Shown: piece after piece, positions 6,446 to 13,489 of the stretch | Numbering within the stretch: the stretch's first letter is position 1 | How the letters are laid out: each line of letters begins with the position of its first letter | DNA from: a virus | IMG/VR virus record: IMGVR_UViG_3300008117_000436 | Span: 1 to 24,420 of that record | Reading direction: 5' to 3' (one strand) | DNA length: 24,420 nucleotides | Notes under the pieces: generated by a model | The model's database searches: none | What the model was told of the DNA's origin: nothing | Seen by the model: only the letters and a program-made list of their open reading frames with translations | Translations under genes and position numbers: made by a program

Positions 6446-6696
6446 TGCGTTGGCTCGCGCCGCTTCTCGTCGTGCTGGTTGGCTGCGTCGCTACGCTGCC
6501 GGGTGATGACGGTCTGACCGCCGACATCGCGTGCGAGACGGCCCGCATGGTCGTGCAACTGCGGCAGGAGATCCCGCCGACGCCAGCCCCGCCCAGTGAC
6601 GGCAAGTGCCGGAACTGTGACGGGCGTGGCTACGTCGGTGACGGCACGGTCAAGGTGAAGTGCCAGCCGTGCGACGGCACCGGAAAGGCGAAGTGA
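6445..6696 (+). CDS. Lipoprotein with DnaJ-type zinc ribbon (83 aa)
   Basis: ATG 6445 overlaps the preceding TGA (TGATG). Residues 1-14 form a short lipoprotein signal with lipobox LVGC (11-14), so Cys14 should be lipidated after export. A short helix (DIACETARMVVQLRQE) and a Pro-rich spacer lead to CRNCDGRG (55-62) and CQPCDGTG (73-80), two CxxCxGxG modules as in the DnaJ/Hsp40 zinc-binding region. Size and location within the lysis-like cassette resemble an outer-membrane spanin subunit, but zinc modules are not usual there. An exported DnaJ-like ribbon is odd. It could bind unfolded or cell-wall proteins. Function not established. Confidence 0.72.
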   Translation: MRWLAPLLVVLVGCVATLPGDDGLTADIACETARMVVQLRQEIPPTPAPPSDGKCRNCDGRGYVGDGTVKVKCQPCDGTGKAK

Positions 6697-7046
6697 TGAC
6701 GCTCGACGAACTGCAAAGCCACGTCTGGGAGCAACTGCCAACCGTGCCTCGCACGTTGGGCGGTCGCCGCATCGTCAATCGTATCGTGCGGCGTGCGGTC
6801 AAAGGTTGGCCCATCCCGGTCCTCGAGCAGTGCGACGCGGGTGAGACGCAAGTGGTGGCCCACCACTACACGAAGACCGTGGAGCGGGCGGTGAAGCACG
6901 AGTACGGCATGGGCATCATCCTGACGCTCGTGCTATCGGCTCTCGTCTCCGAGGTGGTCAAGATTCTCGTGCGATGGTGGCTGGAACGCCAGGAGAACCG
7001 CGACGCGATGCGGGCGTTTGCAAGAGAGATGCTGCACCATGACTGA
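6696..7046 (+). CDS. Single-TM small protein (116 aa)
   Basis: ATG 6696 overlaps the TGA of the lipoprotein gene. The first 70 residues are soluble and basic (LGGRRIVNRIVRRAVKGW), with a His/Tyr patch (VVAHHYTKTVERAVKHEYG). One TM helix follows at about residues 71-94 (GMGIILTLVLSALVSEVVKI), then a charged amphipathic tail. With the lipoprotein before it, the pair could form a spanin-like inner/outer membrane couple, although the topology here (TM near the C-terminus) differs from a typical i-spanin. Overlap of 8 bases with the next gene indicates tight coupling. Family not recognised. Confidence 0.6.
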   Translation: MTLDELQSHVWEQLPTVPRTLGGRRIVNRIVRRAVKGWPIPVLEQCDAGETQVVAHHYTKTVERAVKHEYGMGIILTLVLSALVSEVVKILVRWWLERQENRDAMRAFAREMLHHD

Positions 7047-7296
7047 CCAAGCGAAAGACACGATGTTTGGCATCATCGAGCGGTGGGGATTTCCCACGCT
7101 CGTAGCCATCGCCGTTGGCTGGGTGCTGCGGCACGACGTGCTGCTGCCGCTCGTTGAGGAGCATCGCACGTTCGTGCGGTCGTTGAGCGAGACCCAGCGG
7201 GAAATCAGTAAGGCAGTCGGCGAGCAGACGCGACTGCTCTACGCGTTGCAGCCGCGAGTTGCGGCGGATGGTAAACCGGACGCAGCGAGGAACTAG
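7039..7296 (+). CDS. Small holin-like membrane protein (85 aa)
   Basis: The protein has one hydrophobic segment at about residues 17-31 (GFPTLVAIAVGWVLR) near the N-terminus and then a long charged, coiled-coil-like helix (residues 38-70, LVEEHRTFVRSLSETQREIS). This plan resembles BhlA/XhlA-type phage holins and haemolysin-like proteins of 70-90 aa. The position after the peptidase gene and two other envelope genes supports a role in lysis. ATG 7039 overlaps the preceding gene by 8 bases. No experimental family can be named with certainty. Confidence 0.58.
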   Translation: MTDQAKDTMFGIIERWGFPTLVAIAVGWVLRHDVLLPLVEEHRTFVRSLSETQREISKAVGEQTRLLYALQPRVAADGKPDAARN

Positions 7297-7298
7297 CC

Positions 7299-8171
7299 AT
7301 GCCGATGTCACCGAGACTGCTGCGGCCACGCCAGACCATCCACCCCGAATCGGCGGATTGGGCGAATCGCGTGCGGACCAATGGCGGCTCAGTGAGCGGC
7401 ACGACGTTGAGTGCTGTGGACCGCTTCGTGAAGGCGATACATGCCGCAGGCATCCGCGACCGCTTCTATCGCGTCAATCTTTTCTGCGGGGACTCGGATG
7501 CCTCGCTGAACGCCGTGCGAACCCCACTTTTCCGTGGCCCGTCGTTGACGGGGACGCAGTACGGCGGAACGACGGATACGAACTTCAACTTCGTTCAGGG
7601 TGACTACGCGGAGACGGGGGCAAGTGGTGGGTTGACGGGCAACGGAAGCAGCAAGTACCTGAATACTGGACTGCCGATAAACTTCACTGGGACGCGAAGT
7701 TATCACCTTGCAGCGCTTCCGTTTGCTGTCACTTCTGGGAATGGTTGCTTCGTCGGTGCGGACACCAATCTGGACGGAAACCCGCCTCGCATTTACCAAA
7801 GCCTGCGGACGTTCGCCGCCACGTCTCGCGTATGGGTCTGGTACAACTGGACGGATGCGACAAACAGGCAAGCAGACGTAGCGAGCAATTCTATTACTGG
7901 CCTACTGCTTCTCGGCACTGGAGATGGCAGCGGGAACACGCTGTATTCAGGCGGCAGTGCTTTAGTGACGACTGCTGCAACTGAAAACAGAACCGCCACG
8001 CAGACGTTTCCTCATTTTGTGTTTGCGGAGAATCGCCGCAATCAGATTGTGGCCGAATACTTAAACGGTCGCTTAGGGCTGTATTCTGCTGGTCTCGCAA
8101 TGACTGCGTCTCAAGTCGCGTCGTACAATGCGGCTGTGGTTGCGTTCAATACCGCGATGGGGCGAACATGA
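7299..8171 (+). CDS. Putative phage surface/adsorption protein (290 aa)
   Basis: ATG 7299 lies two bases after the preceding TAG. The N-terminus (LLRPRQTIHPESADWANRV) with TLSAVDRFVKAIHAAGIRDR and FYRVNLFCGD resembles a family of phage proteins of unknown function that often sit near tail or end-of-late-region genes. The rest is Gly/Thr/Asn/Ser-rich and beta-like (GGLTGNGSSKYLNTGLPINF), similar in style to LamG/concanavalin-like carbohydrate-binding folds. From about 7660 to 8110 the DNA is visibly more AT-rich than the surroundings, a hint of separate ancestry. A receptor-binding or virion decoration role is inferred from composition only. Confidence 0.6.
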   Translation: MPMSPRLLRPRQTIHPESADWANRVRTNGGSVSGTTLSAVDRFVKAIHAAGIRDRFYRVNLFCGDSDASLNAVRTPLFRGPSLTGTQYGGTTDTNFNFVQGDYAETGASGGLTGNGSSKYLNTGLPINFTGTRSYHLAALPFAVTSGNGCFVGADTNLDGNPPRIYQSLRTFAATSRVWVWYNWTDATNRQADVASNSITGLLLLGTGDGSGNTLYSGGSALVTTAATENRTATQTFPHFVFAENRRNQIVAEYLNGRLGLYSAGLAMTASQVASYNAAVVAFNTAMGRT

Positions 8172-8482
8172 CCCTCTCCGACATCACGCTCCCGATCACC
8201 TACGAGTGGGGCCGCCAACACGCCCTGCTGTTCACGCCGCAACTGGCACAGCGGCTTGCGGAACTGCACGCCCAGTACGGCCGACCCGATTGCATCGCCA
8301 TGCCTGTGGCCCTTGCGGATGGACGGCTCATGCTCTCGGCCGACATCCTCACGGCGATCGAACCCGGCGGCTGGCTGCGTGAGATGTGGATCCATGCCGA
8401 CATGGCCGTCCTCCTCCCGGCCGTGGCAGTGGTGCCGATTGCCGATGCGCTGGCGCTGATGCCGCAGCCGCAGGAGCCGTGA
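8168..8482 (+). CDS. Hypothetical protein (104 aa)
   Basis: ATG 8168 overlaps the preceding TGA (ATGA). The protein begins MTLSDITLPITYEWGRQHAL and contains helical and beta segments without Cys-rich or catalytic motifs, ending PQPQEP. The central part (PVALADGRLMLSADILTAIE) looks like a beta sheet followed by a helix. No family is recognised. Tight coupling to the putative surface protein suggests that it may be a chaperone or accessory factor for it, as small genes after fibre genes often are; this is inference only. Confidence 0.55.
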   Translation: MTLSDITLPITYEWGRQHALLFTPQLAQRLAELHAQYGRPDCIAMPVALADGRLMLSADILTAIEPGGWLREMWIHADMAVLLPAVAVVPIADALALMPQPQEP

Positions 8483-8606
8483 ACTGCAGGGCACGGCGAC
8501 CGCAGGCGTAGGCTGGAGGCGAAACCTGCCAGCCGCACGAATTGACGCCGTAATCTAAAGGCAGGCCACGCATCGGCGCAACGCCGAGCCACGCAGGAGA
8601 GATGCC
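8483..8606 (+). promoter_or_regulatory. Leader with two hairpins and an 8-bp direct repeat
   Basis: The 124-nt gap holds a strong hairpin at 8511-8534: GGCTGG and AGG pair with CCT and CCAGCC around a CGAAA loop, with one bulged G. A second hairpin at 8573-8587 has arms TCGGCG/CGCCGA and a CAA loop, and is flanked on both sides by GCCACGCA (8565-8572 and 8588-8595). CGTAGGCTGGAG at 8507-8518 matches a motif in two other gaps. AGGAGA at 8595-8600 is the SD of the next gene. It is likely a transcription or translation control region, possibly a promoter plus structured leader. Confidence 0.42.
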
Positions 8607-8963
8607 ATGAGCGAATCCAAGATCCGCCGCAAGAGCAAGACCTACCCGTTCACGATGTTCACGGCGACCGCGTCGTGCGTCACCATCCCCATGTTTGACA
8701 TGGCTGGCGGTGTCATCGAGATGGGCACCATCAGCACCAACGCCACGCAAATCAACCTGTGGGTGTCTGACACCACCACCGGACCCTTCTATCAGCTGTA
8801 CGACAAGGACGGGGCCGTTGTGAAGGTCACGCTGTCTGCGTCCACTGCGGACGGGCGGGCGTATGCTATGCCCGACGAGACGTTTGGGGCCCACTTCATC
8901 AAGTTCGTGTCAGCCACCACGAACAGCACAGGCACCGTCGGTACGGTGATGTTTAAGGGCTGA
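8607..8963 (+). CDS. Small beta-rich probable virion protein (118 aa)
   Basis: ATG 8607 has AGGAGA just upstream. After a basic N-terminus (MSESKIRRKSKTYPF) the protein is rich in Thr, Ser, Val and Gly with alternating strands: MGTISTNATQINLWVSD, then GPFYQLYDKDGAVVKVTL, and HFIKFVSATTNSTGTVGTVM at the end. This pattern resembles small beta-sandwich phage structural proteins such as decoration or tail-tip accessory proteins, and is similar in style to the proteins at 15068, 17204 and 22428. A role in the virion is inferred from composition; the location before the HNH gene and packaging region is unusual for a head protein. Confidence 0.55.
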   Translation: MSESKIRRKSKTYPFTMFTATASCVTIPMFDMAGGVIEMGTISTNATQINLWVSDTTTGPFYQLYDKDGAVVKVTLSASTADGRAYAMPDETFGAHFIKFVSATTNSTGTVGTVMFKG

Positions 8964-8964
8964 T

Positions 8965-9297
8965 ATGCCCGATAGGCTGCCGACGTTTAAACCGCCGTGG
9001 GTTGGGCAGCGTAAGCGGCCACGGGCACCGGACACGAATCGACCGTCGGCATCTGCTCGAGGCTACTGCTCGCCAGGGTGGAAGGCAGCCCGGCGAGAAG
9101 TGCTACTGAGGGATGGCTACCAGTGCCAGGTGTGCGGCCACCTAGTGCATGGCAAGCGTGCGCATGTGGACCACATCGTGCCCAAGAGCAAGGGCGGCAG
9201 CGATGAGGTGACGAACCTTCAAACGTTATGTGCGTCGTGCCACAGCAAGAAGGAAGGCTGGCGGGCCGCAAATGCCAGCAAGCAAAAAGCCCTATAA
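8965..9297 (+). CDS. HNH endonuclease (110 aa)
   Basis: The HNH core is clear: YQCQVCG (Cys54, Cys57), then HVDHIVPKSKGGSDEVTNL (His67, Asp69, His70, Asn84), and LCASCHSKK (Cys89, Cys92, His93). This is a beta-beta-alpha-metal nuclease with structural zinc. In many HK97-like cos-phages an HNH protein is encoded right beside terS and is needed with TerL for cos cleavage and DNA packaging, which is the likely role here. ATG 8965 follows the preceding TGA by one base. The last codons lie within direct repeat R1 of the downstream non-coding segment. Confidence 0.92.
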   Translation: MPDRLPTFKPPWVGQRKRPRAPDTNRPSASARGYCSPGWKAARREVLLRDGYQCQVCGHLVHGKRAHVDHIVPKSKGGSDEVTNLQTLCASCHSKKEGWRAANASKQKAL

Positions 9298-9355
9298 AAC
9301 AAGGGCGAAACGCATGTCGCGAGCAAAAAGCCCTGTAAAACAAGGCAAAAACGCA
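9281..9355 (+). repeat. Two 34-bp direct repeats, 41-bp period
   Basis: R1 (9281-9314) and R2 (9322-9355) both begin AGCAAAAAGCCCT and end AAACGCA; by eye they agree at 30 of 34 positions. The period of 41 bp is about four helical turns and is not a multiple of three, so coding constraint does not explain it. A shorter related core (TRTAAAAC in R1/R2) reappears as GTTAAAAC at 9385-9392. The pair lies at the 3' end of the HNH gene and just before terS, so the copies may be terminase or accessory-protein binding sites. Confidence 0.65.
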
Positions 9356-9559
9356 CTGTTGCAAAATGCAACAATCGGCCAAATGTTAAAACTTTTGGCC
9401 GTTCACGATAAACCGCGTGCGGGGCCGCGAGCGCGAATATTGCAGAAATCTCCGGGGTTTTTGATGGTTTTTGGTTCGATTTTCGCGTTTTTGAACGGCA
9501 CGCAACGTGCTATTGCCCGGGTTTCCTAACAATCGCCCCTCGTTAACGGAGTCGCCGTC
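9298..9559 (+). other. Candidate cos/packaging region
   Basis: This 262-nt gap between the HNH and terS genes holds no convincing CDS and is clearly more AT-rich than its surroundings. In order it contains direct repeat R2, palindrome GTTGCAAAATGCAAC (9358-9372), stem-loop GGCCAAA/TTTGGCC (9377-9400), a GC-rich stretch (about 9415-9434), four T-tracts at about 10-bp spacing (9458-9492) and GCACG-CAA-CGTGC (9498-9510). Repeats plus bent DNA next to HNH and terS fit a cos-type site with terminase-binding elements. The nick position cannot be read from one molecule. Confidence 0.5.
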
Positions 9560-10027
9560 GTGGCAAAAGCTGGACGTAGGCCGAAGCCGACAGCCCTTCA
9601 CATCCTGGAAGGAACGCAACGCGGGCCAGTGAAACGCGAGCCGTCGGCTCCGGTCGGCGTTCCGCCCATGCCTGAGCGGTTGAAGGTGGACGAAGTCGCG
9701 GTCGAGAAGTGGCACGAGCTCGCCGGCATCCTGACGCGGATGGGTGTGCTGACCACGGGTGACGGCGAGGCGTTGGCCACGCTGTGCGAGGTGCATTCGG
9801 CCGAGCAGTCGTGCCTGCTTCAGTTGCGGGCGGGTGGTGCGGTGATGCACACCGACTTGGGTGGCGTCAAGCCGAACCCGGCTGGCCCGATGTACCGCTC
9901 GCTGGTTGCCATGAAGGCTAGTCTGTTGAGTGAGTTCGGGCTGACGCCAAGTTCAAGGACGAAACTTGCCACGCAAGTCGAAGTCAAAAAAGACGAGCTC
10001 GAAGAGTTCTTCTCCGCACACGGTTAG
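9560..10027 (+). CDS. Terminase small subunit, P27 family
   Basis: The protein starts at GTG 9560 (MAKAGRRPKPTALHILEGTQ) and shows the P27/Terminase_4 pattern: basic N-terminus with RPKPT...LEG, P..PERL..DEVAVEKWHEL (residues about 38-55), a helical core with LTTGDGEALATLCE, and a C-terminus with FGLTPSSRTKL. It binds the packaging site and delivers DNA to the large subunit. The 155-aa length is normal for the family. It overlaps terL by 62 bases in another frame, which is frequent for this gene pair. A convincing SD is not visible before the GTG; AACGGAG at 9544-9550 is the best candidate. Confidence 0.88.
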   Translation: MAKAGRRPKPTALHILEGTQRGPVKREPSAPVGVPPMPERLKVDEVAVEKWHELAGILTRMGVLTTGDGEALATLCEVHSAEQSCLLQLRAGGAVMHTDLGGVKPNPAGPMYRSLVAMKASLLSEFGLTPSSRTKLATQVEVKKDELEEFFSAHG

Positions 10028-11570
10028 CCGGCCAGGCATCGACCAGGCGAAGGCCGACCGCGTCTATGGGTTTTTCGAGAAGGTGCTGAAGCACAGCAAG
10101 GGGCAGACGGCCGGCCAGCCGTTTCTGCTCTTGCCGTGGCAGAAGTACGTGCTGGGTGAAATCTTCGGCCGGTGTCGCTCGGATGGGCTGCGGCAGTACC
10201 GCCAGGGTTACATCGAAATCCCCAAGAAGAACGGGAAGTCAACCCTGCTGGCTGGCATCGCTCTCTACATGCTGGTCGCTGACGGCGAAGCCGGGGCCGA
10301 GGTGTACGGAGCGGCCAGCGACCGCGAGCAGGCTGGCATCATCTACCGGGAAGCGGCGTCGATGGTCCGCTCGTCGCCGGCTCTGTCCAAGGTGCTCGAG
10401 GTGCTGGACAGCCGGAAGACCATCGTGCATCGCGGCAGCAACTCGTTCTATCGGGTGCTGAGTGCTGACGCGTTCCGTGCCGAGGGCTTGAATATCTCGT
10501 GCCTGCTCTTCGACGAACTGCACGCCCAGCGTGGCGACCGGCGGCTTTGGGACGCCTTGCGGTATGGCGGTGCGGCCCGGCGTCAGCCGCTGGTGCTGTC
10601 CATCACGACGGCCGGGGAGGCGAACAAAACGCACCTGTGGTACGAGCAGCACGACTACGCGGAGCGGTGCATCGCCGACACGGCCTTCGACCCAAGTTTC
10701 TTCGGGTGCATCTATGCCGCCAGCCGGGAGGATGACTGGAAGAGCCCGAAGGTGTGGCGCAAGGCGAACCCGTCGCTCGGCGAAACCATCAGCGAGGAGT
10801 CGTTCGCCGCCGACTGCCGGGAGGCTGAGAACTCTGCCACGAAGCTCAATTCGTTCCTGCGGTATCGGCTCAATGTCCCCACGACTTCCGATGTGAGGTG
10901 GCTGCGTCCAGACCAGATTGCGGCGTGTAGCGGCCCGCTGTCTGAGTCATTGGAGGGCCGGGAAGTGTGGTGCGGGCTTGACCTGGCGAGCAACTACGAC
11001 ACGACGTGCTTTGCGGCTGTCGCCCCCAATGATGCCGGCGGGTACGACGTGTATGTCATGGCGTGGATACCCGAGCACAATGCCGCAGAGCGTGAGCGAA
11101 ACGACCGCGTGCAGTATTCGCAGTGGCAGCGGGAAGGCTGGGTGACGTACACGGAGGGCAAGAGCACCGACTACAAGAAGGTGCGAGCCGACATTCTGGA
11201 GTTCTGCCAGAAGCATCGCGTGCGGCGGTTGGCCGTGGACAGATGGAACGCCACTCAGCTTGCCACCGAGCTCGCGGATGAGGGCCTGCCGGTGACGCTA
11301 TTCGGCCAGGGCTTTGCGTCCATGACAGCGCCTACCCGCAAGGTTGAGGCGTTGTTTGTGGATGGAAAGGTGCGATTTGGCGGGAATCCGTTGCTAGGCT
11401 GGCAGTTAGGCAACGCCGCCGTACAGACGGACCCGGCTGGCAACGTGAAGGTGTCGAAGGCCAAGAGCACCGAGCGAGTGGACGGCGTGGTGGCCATGGT
11501 GATGGCGGTCGGCGTGCATATGGGCGAGTCGATGAAGCCGGCCGAGATGCCCGAAATCTCTTTCTGGTGA
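9966..11570 (+). CDS. Terminase large subunit (ATPase and nuclease)
   Basis: Packaging motor of the Terminase_1 type, 534 aa. The ATPase domain has the adenine-binding LLLPWQKY (54-61), Walker A PKKNGKST (86-93), Walker B SCLLFDELHA (178-187, Asp183/Glu184) and the coupling motif SITTAGE (212-218). The C-terminal RNase-H-like nuclease has Asp339 in CGLDLAS, Asp425 in AVDRWNATQ and Asp506 in STERVDG. The start is TTG 9966 with AAGGA at 9954-9958; no ATG or GTG lies before the conserved region. The N-terminal Lys/Ser-rich 20 residues overlap the end of terS. The motor docks on the portal encoded next. Confidence 0.95.
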   Translation: MPRKSKSKKTSSKSSSPHTVSRPGIDQAKADRVYGFFEKVLKHSKGQTAGQPFLLLPWQKYVLGEIFGRCRSDGLRQYRQGYIEIPKKNGKSTLLAGIALYMLVADGEAGAEVYGAASDREQAGIIYREAASMVRSSPALSKVLEVLDSRKTIVHRGSNSFYRVLSADAFRAEGLNISCLLFDELHAQRGDRRLWDALRYGGAARRQPLVLSITTAGEANKTHLWYEQHDYAERCIADTAFDPSFFGCIYAASREDDWKSPKVWRKANPSLGETISEESFAADCREAENSATKLNSFLRYRLNVPTTSDVRWLRPDQIAACSGPLSESLEGREVWCGLDLASNYDTTCFAAVAPNDAGGYDVYVMAWIPEHNAAERERNDRVQYSQWQREGWVTYTEGKSTDYKKVRADILEFCQKHRVRRLAVDRWNATQLATELADEGLPVTLFGQGFASMTAPTRKVEALFVDGKVRFGGNPLLGWQLGNAAVQTDPAGNVKVSKAKSTERVDGVVAMVMAVGVHMGESMKPAEMPEISFW

Positions 11571-11573
11571 CGC

Positions 11574-12833
11574 ATGATTGCCGAATCGGCTGTGCCTGAA
11601 ATCAAGTGGCTTGAGTCGCGCACGAGCCGCTGGGATGACTTGGTGGCCATGGCTGCCGACAGCGGCGTGCGGGTAACGCCCGAGACGGCGATGAAGACGG
11701 CGGCGTACTTTGCGTGCGCCCGCGTTGTGGCCGAGACGGTCGCTAGCCTGCCGCTGCATCTGTACCGCCGGCTGGATGACCACAACAGCGAACGGGCCAA
11801 GGATCTGCCGCTCTACAACGTGCTGGCCCGTCGGCCCAATTCGTGGCAGACCCGCTACGAATGGGTGGAGCAGATGTGTCTGCACCTCGGGTTCTACGGC
11901 AATTCGTACCAGTTGAAGGTGGCTGGCAATCGCGGCAGCGTTGACCAGATTTACGCCCTGCACCCGTCTGGCATGAAGGTGGTGCAGGAGGATGACAAGA
12001 GCCTTTCGTACCTCTACGCGGACCCGCGTACTGGCAAGCCTGCGGCGTACCGCGATGACCAGATCATGCACGTCCGATGGTTGTCGTTTGACGGCATCCA
12101 CGGCGAGGTGCCGGTCGAACTTGGCCGTGACGCCATCGGATTGGCTCGTGCTCTCGAGCAGTACGCCGCGACGTTCTACAAGAACAACGCCCAGCCGGGC
12201 ATCATCCTGCACACCGACCAGGTGTTGCCCCGCGAGGTCCGCGAGCAACTGCGTGACCAGTGGGAGGCCGCCCATCGTGGCCCTGCCAAGGCTGGCCGTA
12301 CGGCGATTCTCAGCAACGGTTTGAAGGCCGACAGCGTTTCAGCCACCAACCAAGAGAGCCAGCTGGCTGAACTGTGGATGCAGTCGCTGCTGGCCATCTG
12401 CCGCGTCTGGCGAATGCCGCCCCACATGATTCAGGAGTTAGGCCGGGCGACATGGGGCAACCTGCAGAGCGAGATGGTGAGCTTTGAGAAGTTCACCATT
12501 GCCCCGTGGCTGCGGCGTATTGAGGGTGCCATTGAGCGTGATGTGCTGCCAGAGGACGGCGAGTTGTACGCGGAGTTCCTAGTTGAGGGGCTGCTGCGTG
12601 GCGACATCACGACGCGATACGCGGCCTACGAGGTTGCCATCCGCAATCAGTGGATGACGCCCGAAGAGGTGCGGATGAAGGAAAATATGGGCCCGATGCC
12701 GGAAGGCGACGATTCGCCTGGCGAGGTTGAGGACACGACTGGCGATGCGGCTGAGGATGTTGCCGAGCAAGAGGACGGCACGGGCGACGATACGCCCGAC
12801 GCGCCGCCGGAACAATCAAACACGGAGGGTTGA
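11574..12833 (+). CDS. Portal protein, HK97 family
   Basis: A 419-aa protein with the HK97-type portal pattern: AYFACARVVAETVASLPLHLY (residues about 44-64), PLYNVLARRPN, WVEQMCLHLGFYGNSYQLK, then ALHPSGMKVV and IMHVRWLSFDGIHGEVP. It continues with LEQYAATFYKNNAQPGIIL, ISATNQESQLAEL-like sequence, MPPHMIQELGRATWGN and the C-terminal FLVEGLLRGDITTRYAAYE. Twelve copies should form the ring at one capsid vertex through which DNA enters. The last ~45 residues are acidic and disordered (EDTTGDAAEDVAEQEDGT). It starts 3 bases after the terL stop (TGACGCATG) and stops just before the protease start. Confidence 0.94.
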   Translation: MIAESAVPEIKWLESRTSRWDDLVAMAADSGVRVTPETAMKTAAYFACARVVAETVASLPLHLYRRLDDHNSERAKDLPLYNVLARRPNSWQTRYEWVEQMCLHLGFYGNSYQLKVAGNRGSVDQIYALHPSGMKVVQEDDKSLSYLYADPRTGKPAAYRDDQIMHVRWLSFDGIHGEVPVELGRDAIGLARALEQYAATFYKNNAQPGIILHTDQVLPREVREQLRDQWEAAHRGPAKAGRTAILSNGLKADSVSATNQESQLAELWMQSLLAICRVWRMPPHMIQELGRATWGNLQSEMVSFEKFTIAPWLRRIEGAIERDVLPEDGELYAEFLVEGLLRGDITTRYAAYEVAIRNQWMTPEEVRMKENMGPMPEGDDSPGEVEDTTGDAAEDVAEQEDGTGDDTPDAPPEQSNTEG

Positions 12834-12835
12834 CC

Positions 12836-13489
12836 ATGGACATCGAGCGTCGTGACTGGGAGTTCGGCAGTGATGATGACGCCCTGGTGGTCGAGAGCCG
12901 GGCTGACGGCCGCTCGGTGATTCGCGGCTATGCCGTGGTCTACAACCGGTTGAGCGTGGACCTCGGCGGCTTTCGGGAGCGAATCCTGCCGGGGGCGTTC
13001 GATGGCGTGTTTAATCGCCAGCGGGGCCGGGCGGATCTCGTCTCGTACTACAACCACAACCCCGACATCCTGCTGGGCCGGGAATCATCGGGCACGCTCA
13101 AGGTGTGGACCGACGAGAAGGGCGTCGGGTTTGAGGTGGTGCCGCCCGCGAGCCGGGCCGACATCCTCGAGCTCGTGGCTCGTCGTGACGTGAAGGGTGC
13201 GTCGTTCACCTTTTCTATCGAGAAGAACGGCGAGACGTTCACGACCGACGAGAACGGCCGTGCCATCCGCGAGGTGCGTGCGGCGACAATCTACGAACTT
13301 GGGCCGGTAGTGCAGCCGGCGTACCCGTCCACGTCTGTCTCTGTGGCCATGCGTTCGTACCAGCTGTGGCTTGCATCGCAGGCTACACCTGAGCCGACGC
13401 CACACGTCGTCAGCCCTGACATCGTGCAGGCGTCCATGCGGTTGCGTGCCGCAAAGCTCAGGAGTTTCATGCGTGGTTACGGCCGGTAG
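12836..13489 (+). CDS. Prohead maturation protease, HK97 type (U35)
   Basis: ATG 12836 with GGAGGG at 12824-12829 is chosen over TTG 12830. Conserved motifs: RGYAVVYN (30-37), GGFRERILPGAF (44-55), YYNHNPDILLGR (71-82) with catalytic His74, GASFTFSI (121-128) with nucleophile Ser123, and IYELGPVVQPAYPST (152-166). The enzyme cleaves the scaffold (delta) domain of the capsid protein inside the prohead and then itself. The 217-aa length fits the family. The C-terminus (SPDIVQASMRLRAAKLRSFM) is probably the prohead-targeting part. It overlaps the next small gene by 17 bases. Confidence 0.93.
   Translation: MDIERRDWEFGSDDDALVVESRADGRSVIRGYAVVYNRLSVDLGGFRERILPGAFDGVFNRQRGRADLVSYYNHNPDILLGRESSGTLKVWTDEKGVGFEVVPPASRADILELVARRDVKGASFTFSIEKNGETFTTDENGRAIREVRAATIYELGPVVQPAYPSTSVSVAMRSYQLWLASQATPEPTPHVVSPDIVQASMRLRAAKLRSFMRGYGR

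Noticed and set aside
8511-8534. Intrinsic terminator after the 104-aa gene
   Set aside because: Good stem but no T-run follows; kept as part of a structured leader instead.
9272-9529. Open frame of about 85 codons (from ATG 9272) across the segment between HNH and terS
   Set aside because: The two 34-bp repeats lie in different phases in this frame (41-bp period), composition is unlike the neighbours, and no SD is seen; treated as non-coding.
12830-12835. TTG start two codons upstream of the protease ATG
   Set aside because: The SD GGAGGG abuts the TTG with no spacer and is optimally placed for ATG 12836.
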